From positions 248,001 to 312,000 of the forward strand of contig NZ_JBHTLI010000002.1 of the NCBI RefSeq assembly GCF_042678405.1: a stretch of 64,000 nucleotides of DNA. Direction: 5' to 3'. Within the stretch, counting starts at the first letter, position 1. Every line of letters starts with the position of its first letter. The position numbers and the translations under genes were made by a program. This stretch comes from Salegentibacter_A chungangensis (GTDB taxonomy: Bacteria > Bacteroidota > Bacteroidia > Flavobacteriales > Flavobacteriaceae). Positions 50,323 through 58,756 of this stretch are shown piece by piece. The notes under the pieces are model-generated. The model was not told the DNA's origin, made no database searches, and was given only the letters and a program-made list of their open reading frames with translations.

Positions 50323-52716
50323 ATGGCCAAAAAGAAGACCTCAACTAAAAAAACCACATCTAAGAAGTTAAAAAAACCTTCTTTAAAGCTTAACCGGCAA
50401 CAGAAAGTGGTTTTGGGTAGTTTCCTGATGCTTTTCGGCCTTGCTCTTATCGTCGCCTTTATCTCTTTTCTCTTTAACTGGCAGGCAGACCAGAGTACAC
50501 TTAACCAGTTTGCAGAAAGACAAGTGGAAGCACGCAACTGGCTTAGTAAGTTTGGAGCTTTGGTAAGCGACTTCTTTATTTATGATGGTTTTGGGGTTGC
50601 CTCTTTTATCCTTGCTTTTTTAGTAGCCTTTAGCGGGGTTCATCTTTTCTTCGGAATAAATTCCAAAAGCCTTAAGAACATCTGGTTCTGGGGGGTGTTG
50701 GTAATGATATGGCTTTCCGTATTTTTTGGCTTCTTCAGTGGAAGCAATGCGCTGCTGGGAGGAAAGGTTGGTTTTGAACTGAATGATTACCTGCAGGATT
50801 ACCTCGGATTTTTCGGCACAGCCCTGCTCCTGCTCTTCCTTTTTACAGCATATCTGGCCATAAGACTCAAGCTTACTCCTGAACTTATTGGCAGTTATAT
50901 CAGAACCAGAAAAAAAGACATCGACGAAGAGTTTAAAGGAGGGGGCGAAAATATCACGGAGACCGAAGAGGAACTGTCCTGGAAAGAAAAGGCCCTGGTC
51001 AGGGAAGAAGAAAAAGCTGCTGAAATAGATTTTGACACCAAACCGGAACCAAAGAAAGAACCGGAGCCTAAAAAGAATATTTCAGTTGAAGTGAACAATC
51101 CACCGGAAGAACCGGAGTCTAAGGACGATGTGGCAATGGAGGTTGAAGCCGCGCCAGAGGAAGAAGAATATGAGGATAACCTCAGCAATAAACTTGTTAA
51201 GGATTTCGGCGAATTTGACCCGAAACTGGAGCTGGGCAATTATAAGTTCCCTACTCTCGAACTATTAAAAGACTATGGCGGCGGGATTACAGTAAACCAG
51301 GAAGAGCTGGAGGAGAATAAGAACCGTATTGTAGACACCCTCAAAAACTATAAGATCGAGATCGCGCAGATCAAGGCGACCGTTGGGCCAACGGTTACCC
51401 TTTACGAGATCGTGCCGGAAGCGGGTATCAGGATCTCCAAGATCAAGAACCTGGAAGATGATATCGCCCTTTCCTTATCGGCTTTAGGAATTCGTATCAT
51501 CGCTCCTATCCCGGGACGCGGAACCATTGGTATTGAAGTTCCGAACAAGAATGCGACCATCGTTTCTATGAGATCGGTGATCGCATCGCAGAAATTCCAG
51601 AATGCCGAAATGGAACTGCCAATGGCCCTTGGTAAGACCATTTCTAACGAGACTTTTGTGGTAGACCTCGCAAAGATGCCGCATATGCTTATGGCCGGGG
51701 CTACCGGACAGGGGAAATCGGTAGGACTGAATGCCATCCTTACCTCTTTACTTTACAGCAAGCACCCGGCAGAAGTGAAATTCGTGCTGGTGGACCCTAA
51801 GAAAGTTGAGCTGACCCTTTTCAACAAGATAGAAAGACATTACCTGGCCAAGTTGCCGGATACCGAAGACGCTATTATTACCGACAATACCAAGGTGATC
51901 AACACCCTGAATTCACTTTGTATTGAAATGGACAATCGCTACGAACTGCTAAAGGATGCAATGGTTCGTAACATTAAAGAATACAATGTAAAATTCAAGG
52001 CCCGAAAACTGAACCCTGAGAACGGTCATAAATTCCTGCCTTATATCATACTGGTGGTAGATGAGTTTGCTGACCTTATTATGACAGCGGGGAAAGAAGT
52101 AGAAACCCCTATTGCCCGGCTTGCGCAGCTTGCAAGGGCCGTTGGAATTCACCTTATTATTGCCACACAAAGACCTTCGGTGAATGTAATTACCGGTATC
52201 ATTAAAGCGAACTTCCCTGCCAGGATCGCTTTCAGGGTAACCTCCAAGATAGATTCAAGAACCATCCTGGATGGCCAGGGCGCAGATCAGCTTATTGGCC
52301 GCGGGGATATGCTGTTTACGCAGGGGAACGAGTTAAAACGACTGCAGTGTGCTTTTGTGGATACGCCTGAAGTAGACAAGATCACCGAGTTCATTGGTTC
52401 TCAAAAAGCCTATCCCGATGCCCACCAGTTACCGGCCTACGAAAGTGAGGAAAGTGGCACAGGAGTTGATATAGATGTGAGCGAGAGGGATAAACTCTTT
52501 CGTGAAGCCGCCGAAGTGATTGTAACGGCACAACAAGGATCGGCTTCGTTGCTACAACGTAAATTAAAACTGGGCTACAACCGTGCAGGACGTATTATTG
52601 ACCAGCTGGAAGCAGCCGGAGTGGTAGGACCATTTGAAGGAAGTAAAGCCCGCCAGGTTTTAGTGACCGATTTAGCAGCCTTAGATCAGTTATTAAATGA
52701 AGAACCAAACAATTAA
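50323..52716 (+). CDS. ftsK: FtsK/SpoIIIE DNA translocase
   Basis: A 797-residue FtsK. A Lys-rich N-terminus is followed by four membrane helices (to about residue 185), then an acidic Pro/Glu linker (about 200-290). The motor follows: an alpha domain near VTVNQEELEENKNRIVDTLKNY, Walker A GATGQGKSVGLN near residue 460, Walker B IILVVDEFADLIM and ATQRPSVNVITG. A C-terminal gamma winged-helix (ASLLQRKLKLGYNRAGRIIDQLEAAGVV) reads polarity sequences. It pumps chromosome dimers to the septum and activates XerCD. It leads the ftsK-lolA-lptF/G-ribBA cluster. Confidence 0.95.
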   Translation: MAKKKTSTKKTTSKKLKKPSLKLNRQQKVVLGSFLMLFGLALIVAFISFLFNWQADQSTLNQFAERQVEARNWLSKFGALVSDFFIYDGFGVASFILAFLVAFSGVHLFFGINSKSLKNIWFWGVLVMIWLSVFFGFFSGSNALLGGKVGFELNDYLQDYLGFFGTALLLLFLFTAYLAIRLKLTPELIGSYIRTRKKDIDEEFKGGGENITETEEELSWKEKALVREEEKAAEIDFDTKPEPKKEPEPKKNISVEVNNPPEEPESKDDVAMEVEAAPEEEEYEDNLSNKLVKDFGEFDPKLELGNYKFPTLELLKDYGGGITVNQEELEENKNRIVDTLKNYKIEIAQIKATVGPTVTLYEIVPEAGIRISKIKNLEDDIALSLSALGIRIIAPIPGRGTIGIEVPNKNATIVSMRSVIASQKFQNAEMELPMALGKTISNETFVVDLAKMPHMLMAGATGQGKSVGLNAILTSLLYSKHPAEVKFVLVDPKKVELTLFNKIERHYLAKLPDTEDAIITDNTKVINTLNSLCIEMDNRYELLKDAMVRNIKEYNVKFKARKLNPENGHKFLPYIILVVDEFADLIMTAGKEVETPIARLAQLARAVGIHLIIATQRPSVNVITGIIKANFPARIAFRVTSKIDSRTILDGQGADQLIGRGDMLFTQGNELKRLQCAFVDTPEVDKITEFIGSQKAYPDAHQLPAYESEESGTGVDIDVSERDKLFREAAEVIVTAQQGSASLLQRKLKLGYNRAGRIIDQLEAAGVVGPFEGSKARQVLVTDLAALDQLLNEEPNN

Positions 52717-52725
52717 AAAATCAAA

Positions 52726-53367
52726 ATGAAAAAATTAGCATTATTAGTATTCGCTTTTATAGGACTTACTGTTCAGGCACAGAATTCACAAAAGGCCGAA
52801 AAACTTCTGGATGAAGTCTCTTCCAAAGTTAAAGGTTATGACAATATGGTCATCGACTTCAAGTATGCCCTGGAAAATACTGCCGAGAACGTGAAACAGG
52901 AGACCCGCGGGGATGTGAGCATCAAAGGAGACAAATATGTACTGAACCTGATGGGAACCACCCAGATGTTTGACGGCGAAAAAATATACACCATTATCCC
53001 TGAAGATGAAGAGATCAACATCTCTACCTATGTTGAGGAAGACGACAACAGCATTACACCTTCTAAAATGTTCTCTTTTTATGAGGAAGGATATAACTAC
53101 GAATGGGACATTACCCAGGATGTAAAAGGTCGCAAGATCCAGTATATAAAATTAACGCCTAAAGACAGCGAGGCCGAGGTGAAGAATATTCTCCTGGGAA
53201 TAGACAGCCAGACCAAGCATATCTATAACCTAATCCAGACCCAGGATAACGGAACCAAGATCACCATTACGGTAAAAAGTTTCAAGACCAATCAGCCTAT
53301 CGCAAAGAATCTGTTTACATTTAATGAAGACAGATACGAAGACTACTACATTAACCGCTTAGACTAA
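52726..53367 (+). CDS. lolA: LolA-like outer-membrane lipoprotein carrier protein
   Basis: A 213-residue periplasmic protein (signal peptide ending GLTVQAQ). The LolA-type half-barrel is seen in MVIDFKYALENTAENVKQETRGDVSIKGDKYVLNLMGTTQMFDGEKIYTIIPEDEEINI and in the C-terminal IQTQDNGTKITITVKSFKTNQPIAKNLFTF. It carries lipoproteins from the inner to the outer membrane. It is nine bases after ftsK and one base before the LptF/G gene, an arrangement frequent in Bacteroidota. Confidence 0.9.
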   Translation: MKKLALLVFAFIGLTVQAQNSQKAEKLLDEVSSKVKGYDNMVIDFKYALENTAENVKQETRGDVSIKGDKYVLNLMGTTQMFDGEKIYTIIPEDEEINISTYVEEDDNSITPSKMFSFYEEGYNYEWDITQDVKGRKIQYIKLTPKDSEAEVKNILLGIDSQTKHIYNLIQTQDNGTKITITVKSFKTNQPIAKNLFTFNEDRYEDYYINRLD

Positions 53368-53368
53368 G

Positions 53369-54811
53369 TTGAAGATACTAGACAGGTACATATTAACAAG
53401 TTACCTAAAAACCTTTTTTACAGTTTTTATAATCCTGATGTTCATCTTTGTACTCCAGACCATCTGGCTGTACATAGGTGAACTTGCAGGAAAAGACCTC
53501 GATGCCGAGGTCATTTTTAAATTCCTGTTGTACTTCTCCCCTAAGCTGGTGCCACTGGTACTACCGCTTACCATTCTGCTCACCTCCATTATGACCTTCG
53601 GGAATTTTGCAGAGAATTATGAGTTTGCGGCTATGAAGTCCTCCGGAATTTCCCTTCAGCGGGCAATGCGGGGGCTTACTGTTTTTATCCTCTTCGTAAG
53701 TCTGACTGCTTTCTTTTTCGCCAATAATGTGATCCCGGCGGCCGAATATAAATCGATCAATCTTCGAAAAAATATCGCCAAGCTTAAGCCGGCGATGGCC
53801 ATTACCGAAGGCGTTTTTAATGAGGTTGGGAATATTAACATTAAAGTTGAAGATAAAAGCGGTGACAACGGACAGTATCTTACCGACGTGATCATTCACC
53901 AGAAGACCGATCGTACAGGAAACTTCACCGTAATGAAGGCCAATAAAGGGGAACTGGTGGGAAGCACTAATTCTGATGTGCTTTCGCTCATTCTGAAGGA
54001 CGGGAACTATTACGATGAGATCCAGCCTACAGATTACAGAAAAAAACCCAACAAGCCTTTTGCTAAAAGTTACTTCAGGGAGTACACTATAAATATGGAT
54101 CTTTCCAACTTTAATAATGTGGACCTTGAAGATGAGAACTACAGCAATACCCAGGGAATGCTTAAGATCTCTGAACTAAACGAAAGTATAGACTCTTTCT
54201 CTACCGAATATAACAAGAAGGTAAAGGATTTCTCCAGCTATATGTATAAACGCAGCGGAGTCACCTCTATGGATATCAACCTGAATCCTTCAGACTCTGT
54301 ACAGGAGATCAAAAACAGTATTCTTGAAAAATACGACACCTATCAGGCTCAGCAAATCGTTAACCTGGCATTGGGGTCGGTAAACGGAGCAATTTCGCAC
54401 ATTATCCTGAAAAAAAGCGAGTTTAAAAAAAGTGCTAAACAACTGAATAAATTCGAGATCGCACTGCACGAAAAATATGCTTTGGCAGTGGCCTGTATCG
54501 TGCTGTTCTTTGTAGGAGCACCTCTTGGAGCGATCATCAGAAAAGGCGGAATGGGACTACCTATGGTAGTTGCGATCCTGCTGTTCCTCACCTATCATTT
54601 TATAGGGATCTTTGCCAAGAACTCGGCTGAAGACGGGAGTATCAGTCCGTTCTGGGCAACCTGGCTTTCCACGATCATTATGTTACCCCTCGGGATATTC
54701 CTCACTTATCGCGCAACAACAGACCAGGGTCTGTTCGTATTCGACAACCTGATAAATCCTGTCAGGAAGGTACTTAAAAAAGCAGGCCTTATCAGGAAAA
54801 AAACGAAATAG
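53369..54811 (+). CDS. LptF/LptG-family permease (YjgP/YjgQ)
   Basis: A 480-residue inner-membrane protein with three N-terminal helices (LKILDRYILTSYLKTFFTVFIILMFIFVLQTIW and on), a large periplasmic jelly-roll domain (about 120-350) and three C-terminal helices (EIALHEKYALAVACIVLFFVGAPLGAIIRKGG). It belongs to the transenvelope complex that extracts LPS from the inner membrane. The only sensible start is TTG at 53369, one base after the lolA stop, where the family-typical KILDRYIL begins. Whether it plays LptF or LptG is not decidable here. Confidence 0.92.
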   Translation: MKILDRYILTSYLKTFFTVFIILMFIFVLQTIWLYIGELAGKDLDAEVIFKFLLYFSPKLVPLVLPLTILLTSIMTFGNFAENYEFAAMKSSGISLQRAMRGLTVFILFVSLTAFFFANNVIPAAEYKSINLRKNIAKLKPAMAITEGVFNEVGNINIKVEDKSGDNGQYLTDVIIHQKTDRTGNFTVMKANKGELVGSTNSDVLSLILKDGNYYDEIQPTDYRKKPNKPFAKSYFREYTINMDLSNFNNVDLEDENYSNTQGMLKISELNESIDSFSTEYNKKVKDFSSYMYKRSGVTSMDINLNPSDSVQEIKNSILEKYDTYQAQQIVNLALGSVNGAISHIILKKSEFKKSAKQLNKFEIALHEKYALAVACIVLFFVGAPLGAIIRKGGMGLPMVVAILLFLTYHFIGIFAKNSAEDGSISPFWATWLSTIIMLPLGIFLTYRATTDQGLFVFDNLINPVRKVLKKAGLIRKKTK

Positions 54812-54817
54812 ATTAAA

Positions 54818-54825
54818 TACCTTTG
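54818..54825 (+). promoter_or_regulatory. candidate ribBA promoter -7 element
   Basis: TACCTTTG fully matches TAnnTTTG and lies 21 bp before the ATG at 54847. It overlaps a spurious upstream TTG start, which supports the shorter coding region. Confidence 0.5.
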
Positions 54826-54846
54826 CAGCCTGAAATTACAGCAATT

Positions 54847-55995
54847 ATGACCCAGAAAAGAACCAAAGAAGACATTATAAAACTTCACAGTATTACCGAA
54901 GCAATAGATGATATTCGCGCCGGTAAAGTTATTATTGTTGTTGACGATATAGACCGTGAAAATGAAGGAGATTTTGTGGCGGCAGCCGAAAAGGTAACCC
55001 CCGAAATGATCAACTTTATGGCCACTCACGGCCGCGGGCTTATTTGTGCTCCCATTACCGAAAGCAGGTGTGAAGACCTGAAACTGGAAATGATGGTAGG
55101 GAAGAATACAGATCCTATGGAGACGGCCTTCACCATTTCAGTAGACCTGCAGGGAAAAGGTGTGACTACGGGAATTTCAGCTGCAGACAGGGCAAAAACC
55201 ATTCAGGCACTTATAGATCCTGAAACAAAATCTACCGACCTCAACCGCCCCGGGCATATTTTTCCGCTGAAAGCTAAGACCGGAGGAGTGCTTAGAAGAA
55301 CGGGACATACCGAGGCCGCTATAGATTTTGCAAGGCTTGCAGGTTTTGAACCTGCCGGTGTTATCGTTGAGATAATGAATGAAGACGGGACTATGGCCCG
55401 CCTGCCCCAGTTGCTGGAAGTTGCAGAACGTTTTGACCTGAAAGTGGTTTCTATAGAAGACCTTGTTGCTTACAGAATGCAGCACGATTCACTTATAGAA
55501 AAAAAGGAAGATTTCGATATCAAGACACGTTTCGGGGATTTCAGACTAAGAGCTTATAAACAAACCACCAATAACCAGGTTCACCTGGCCCTTACCAAAG
55601 GTCAGTGGAAACCTGATGAAGAAATTATGGTTAGAGTGAACTCTACCCTTGTCAATAATGACATTTTGGGAACCCTGACCAATGATGCCGATAAAAAACT
55701 GGATAGTATGTTCCAGGCCATCAACGAAGAAGGCCGCGGCGCGATCGTTTTTATCAATCCGGCAACACAGTCCTTAAACCTGCTCACCCGATTGCACGAA
55801 TTAAAGGAACGGCAAAAGAAAGGCGAAGTAAAAGCTCCGCCGGTGATTATGGACAATAAAGATTTTGGTATCGGGGCCCAGATCCTTCACGACCTGGAGA
55901 TCCATAAGATCAAGCTGCTATCAAATACCCGACAGACCAAACGTGTGGGAATGATAGGTTACGGGCTTGAAATTACCGAATATGTAAACTACTAG
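54847..55995 (+). CDS. ribB: 3,4-dihydroxy-2-butanone-4-phosphate synthase with a degenerate GTP cyclohydrolase II domain
   Basis: A 382-residue RibBA-shaped protein from ATG 54847. The N-terminal RibB half is intact: VVDDIDRENEGDFVAAAEKV, ATHGRGLICAPITESRC, FTISVD and RRTGHTEAAIDFARLAGF. The C-terminal half keeps the RibA fold outline but not its active site. The zinc motif HSEC is NSTL (residues 265-268). The RCDCG pair is TNDAD (278-282), and the QEGR nucleophile region is PATQ. All three zinc cysteines are gone, so GTP cyclohydrolase II activity is not expected and another ribA must exist if riboflavin is made. Its TAG shares the CTAG palindrome with the stop of the convergent nitroreductase gene. 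Confidence 0.9.
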   Translation: MTQKRTKEDIIKLHSITEAIDDIRAGKVIIVVDDIDRENEGDFVAAAEKVTPEMINFMATHGRGLICAPITESRCEDLKLEMMVGKNTDPMETAFTISVDLQGKGVTTGISAADRAKTIQALIDPETKSTDLNRPGHIFPLKAKTGGVLRRTGHTEAAIDFARLAGFEPAGVIVEIMNEDGTMARLPQLLEVAERFDLKVVSIEDLVAYRMQHDSLIEKKEDFDIKTRFGDFRLRAYKQTTNNQVHLALTKGQWKPDEEIMVRVNSTLVNNDILGTLTNDADKKLDSMFQAINEEGRGAIVFINPATQSLNLLTRLHELKERQKKGEVKAPPVIMDNKDFGIGAQILHDLEIHKIKLLSNTRQTKRVGMIGYGLEITEYVNY

Positions 55996-56624
55996 TCTAT
56001 TTCAATAATTACTTCTTCTAAAGGACGTCTCACTTTTTTAAAGCTGGAGAACATATCGTCTTTGGCCCTGTAGCCAACGGGAAGTGCCAGTACCGATTTC
56101 AGATTATATCGATCAAGATTAAGTAATTCATCATATTTTTCAGGTTCAAAACCTTCCATAGGGCAGGCATCTATCTCTTCGGTCGCGCAAACCGTAAGCA
56201 GGGTTCCAAGGCTCAAATATGCCTGATTCACAGCCCAGCGTGTGATCTCATCTTTAGGTTTAGCCTTAAAATCATCCATCAGGAAATTCTTGAATGGTTT
56301 CAGGACTTCTTCGGGAGTTTCCCTTATGTGTTTAACCCTTTTAAAATACTGTTCGATAAAGTCGGGATCTATTTTATCCTCAATACAAATAACAAGAAGA
56401 TGTGAAGCCGTACTAACCTGATCCTGGTTATAAGAATGGGCTTTCAATCTCGCCTGTAATTCCTTATCGTGAACAACAACCATTTTTATAGGCTGCAGGC
56501 CGTACGAAGTAGCCGTTAAATTAAAGGCTTGCTTCAGCACCTCTAACTTATCTTTCGGTAGGATTTTTTCAGCATCAAATTTCTTGGTGGCATAACGCCA
56601 TTCCAATGCTTTAATATTTCCCAT
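55992..56624 (-). CDS. NAD(P)H-dependent nitroreductase family oxidoreductase
   Basis: A 210-residue FMN-dependent nitroreductase counted from ATG 56624; a GTG lies two codons earlier. It has WRYATKKFDAEKILPKDKLEVLKQAFNLTATSYGLQP (flavin-binding arginine region), RWAVNQAYLSLGTLLTVCATEEIDACPMEGFEPEKYDELL and SVLALPVGYRAKDD. It resembles the YfkO/NfsB-like branch and is cytoplasmic. Its physiological substrate is undefined. It converges on ribBA, which belongs to flavin synthesis, so a flavin link is possible but unproven. Confidence 0.9.
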   Translation of the reverse strand: MGNIKALEWRYATKKFDAEKILPKDKLEVLKQAFNLTATSYGLQPIKMVVVHDKELQARLKAHSYNQDQVSTASHLLVICIEDKIDPDFIEQYFKRVKHIRETPEEVLKPFKNFLMDDFKAKPKDEITRWAVNQAYLSLGTLLTVCATEEIDACPMEGFEPEKYDELLNLDRYNLKSVLALPVGYRAKDDMFSSFKKVRRPLEEVIIEID

Positions 56625-56751
56625 AATCACTATCTTTTCATTTATTTTACAAATTTAAGCAATGTAAAAGGCAGTACCCGCGTTAAAGCATAAAAAGTAC
56701 CAATACACCAAATTATATTAGTTATCTTAGATAAAGAAAATATTGGCGAAT

Positions 56752-57390
56752 ATGAAGCAGATCAAGAAGGCGATCCTCGCATTAAGCTTAAGCCTGATCG
56801 TGGCTATTTTAATAGCCCTCGGCCTGGAGGCCTATATTGAGCAGGATACCGCAGCACTTGTTTATGAGGAAATTGAAAATGTACCAGAGACCAACACCGC
56901 CATTATTCTTGGTGCCAGTGTTCATTCTGACGGCAAGCTCTCTCCTATTTTAAAAGATCGTGTAGATGCAGCGATCAGCCTTTATGAAAACAATAAAATA
57001 GACAGGTTTCTGGTAAGCGGAGACCACAGGCGCGACGATTATAATGAAGTGAGTGCAATGAGCAACTACCTTACCGAGAAAGGAATTCCCAAAGATCGTA
57101 TTATCCTGGATCACGCCGGTATAGACACCTATGACAGTATGTACAGGTCTGGTGAAGTTTTTGGAATAGAAGACGGAATAATAGTTACCCAAAGATTCCA
57201 CCTCCCAAGGGCGGTATTTATAGCCAAAAACCTGGGCCTTAATTACTCTGGTTATGCAGCCCCCGCCGGGGGATATCAGCCGGATAACCGCATTAAAAGA
57301 AGGGAGAAACTGGCCAATTTCAAGGCGGTATGGGAGATTCTGCTAAAAAAGAAACCGGGCAGTCTGGAAAAAAGGATCAGCAGTAACTGA
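56752..57390 (+). CDS. YdcF/SanA-like (DUF218) membrane-anchored protein
   Basis: A 212-residue protein counted from ATG 56752; a TTG lies nine bases earlier. One N-terminal membrane helix (ILALSLSLIVAILIALGLEAYI) leads to a DUF218 domain: NTAIILGASVHSDGKLSPILKDRVDAAISLYENNKIDRFLVSGD, DDYNEVSAMSNYL, ILDHAGIDTYDSMYRS and IIVTQRFHLPRAVFIAKNLG. SanA-type proteins affect envelope permeability to vancomycin in E. coli. The domain probably faces the periplasm. It is divergent from the nitroreductase gene. Confidence 0.88.
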   Translation: MKQIKKAILALSLSLIVAILIALGLEAYIEQDTAALVYEEIENVPETNTAIILGASVHSDGKLSPILKDRVDAAISLYENNKIDRFLVSGDHRRDDYNEVSAMSNYLTEKGIPKDRIILDHAGIDTYDSMYRSGEVFGIEDGIIVTQRFHLPRAVFIAKNLGLNYSGYAAPAGGYQPDNRIKRREKLANFKAVWEILLKKKPGSLEKRISSN

Positions 57391-57430
57391 AAAGCTTCTT
57401 ATATTTAAACCTCCAACAAAACCTAAATTT

Positions 57431-57787
57431 ATGTTCACCTGGCTTATTCACCTGGTCGTAGATGCACTTGTTTTACTGGCACTTGCCAATATTATGCCCA
57501 GTGTACGGCTAAAAGGCTTTAAAACAGCGCTGCTTATTGCCCTGCTGATCGGGATTTTAAGCTTCCTTTTAAGCTGGTTACTTACGGTAATTCTGAACAT
57601 CGCAACTCTTGGGATCTTCTATTTCCTTGGGCTTGGCTTTATTATCAGGATCATCGCCTATGCCATCATAATCGAAATTGCAGATAAACTAAGTAAAGAT
57701 TTCAAAACAGTGGGCTTTCTGCCTTCTGTGTGGCTTGCCGTTGCCCTGGCACTGGTCGGAGCTATTGTAGATAGTCTTTTGTTTTAA
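57431..57787 (+). CDS. small four-helix membrane protein (phage-holin-4-like/PF04020 family)
   Basis: A 118-residue protein with four hydrophobic helices, starting FTWLIHLVVDALVLLALANIMPSVRLKGF, with ATLGIFYFLGLGFIIRIIAYAIIIEIADKLSKDFKT in the middle. The family name 'phage holin family 4' is historical. There are no phage genes here, so it is a chromosomal membrane protein of unknown function. It lies 40 bp after the YdcF-like gene on the same strand. Confidence 0.85.
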   Translation: MFTWLIHLVVDALVLLALANIMPSVRLKGFKTALLIALLIGILSFLLSWLLTVILNIATLGIFYFLGLGFIIRIIAYAIIIEIADKLSKDFKTVGFLPSVWLAVALALVGAIVDSLLF

Positions 57788-57896
57788 AATCCGGCATTCC
57801 CGATTTTCCTATAACCTGCCCTACTTGGGCCATAACTAAATTTGATCTTTATTTGACCTTCACAATGATCAAATCTTCTATATTTAACCTCTTAAT

Positions 57897-58703
57897 ATGA
57901 GAAGGAAGAATATGATCAAACTTATAGTAACCGATATGGACGGGACACTCCTGAATGATTCTCACGAGCTGCACCCCGATTTTTGGAAGATTGAAGAGAG
58001 CCTAACTAAAAAAGGGATAATGTTTTCGGTTGCCAGCGGAAGGCAATTCTACAACCTGGAATCTAAATTCGAACAGATCAAGCACCGAATGATGTTTTTT
58101 GCCGAGAACGGAACTTATGTATCGCATAAAGGGAAAGAACTATACGTAAACCCTATAGATCACCAGGCAGCGCTGGATTTCATCAAGATGGGGCGTAAAC
58201 TGGAAGATACCAAACTGGTGCTCTGCGGAAAGAATTCGGCCTATGTTGAAGATAACGATAAAGATTTTATTGCTGAAATCTCGCAGTTCTATAAAAAGCT
58301 GGAAGTAGTTGAAGACCTTACCAGGGTAGAAGATGTGATCTTAAAGGTTACGCTTTGCAACTGGAATGGGGTTGAAGATCATACCTACCCGCATTTCGTG
58401 AACTATACCGACAGGTTTAAAGTGGCTATCGCGGCCAAGGTCTTTATAGATATTACCGCGCTTGATGCCAATAAAGGGAACGCCATTAAAGAACTTCAGA
58501 AGGAACTGAATATTTCTCCTGAAGAGACCCTGGTATTCGGGGATTATCTGAACGATCTTGAGATGATGAAAAATGCGAAGTATAGCTACGCTATGAAGAA
58601 CGCACATCCCGAGATCAAGGAAGCCAGCAACTATATAACCGAATACACCAACAATGAGAATGGCGTCTTAAGGACCATTGAAGACCTGGGATTGCTCAAC
58701 TAA
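57897..58703 (+). CDS. Cof-type HAD-IIB hydrolase
   Basis: A 268-residue HAD-superfamily phosphatase. The catalytic motif I is VTDMDGTLLNDSHEL, motif II VASGRQFYNL, the Lys of motif III is in NKGNAIKEL and motif IV is VFGDYLNDLEMM. The type IIB cap lies between motifs II and III. Such enzymes dephosphorylate sugar phosphates or flavin-type metabolites. The first ATG is at 57897, with a second at 57912; either could start. An inverted repeat ATTTGATC...GATCAAAT (57840-57874) precedes it. A strong terminator follows 11 bp after the stop. Confidence 0.9.
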   Translation: MRRKNMIKLIVTDMDGTLLNDSHELHPDFWKIEESLTKKGIMFSVASGRQFYNLESKFEQIKHRMMFFAENGTYVSHKGKELYVNPIDHQAALDFIKMGRKLEDTKLVLCGKNSAYVEDNDKDFIAEISQFYKKLEVVEDLTRVEDVILKVTLCNWNGVEDHTYPHFVNYTDRFKVAIAAKVFIDITALDANKGNAIKELQKELNISPEETLVFGDYLNDLEMMKNAKYSYAMKNAHPEIKEASNYITEYTNNENGVLRTIEDLGLLN

Positions 58704-58713
58704 GCCTACGGAA

Positions 58714-58756
58714 TAACTAAAAAAGCCCCGGAAATTCCGGGGCTTTTTTTAGTTAC
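58714..58756. terminator. bidirectional terminator after the Cof hydrolase gene
   Basis: TAACTAAAAAAGCCCCGGAA and its near-complement on the right form a very long stem with A and T runs. It lies between convergent genes and includes the stop codon of the minus-strand gene 58753-59523. Confidence 0.92.

Noticed and set aside
56722..56734. TTATCTTAGATAA dyad before the YdcF-like gene
   Set aside because: Only six-base AT-rich arms; likely by chance in such a region.
57431..57787. Phage holin-like gene as a sign of a prophage
   Set aside because: No other phage-type gene is near; the family name is historical and the gene looks chromosomal.
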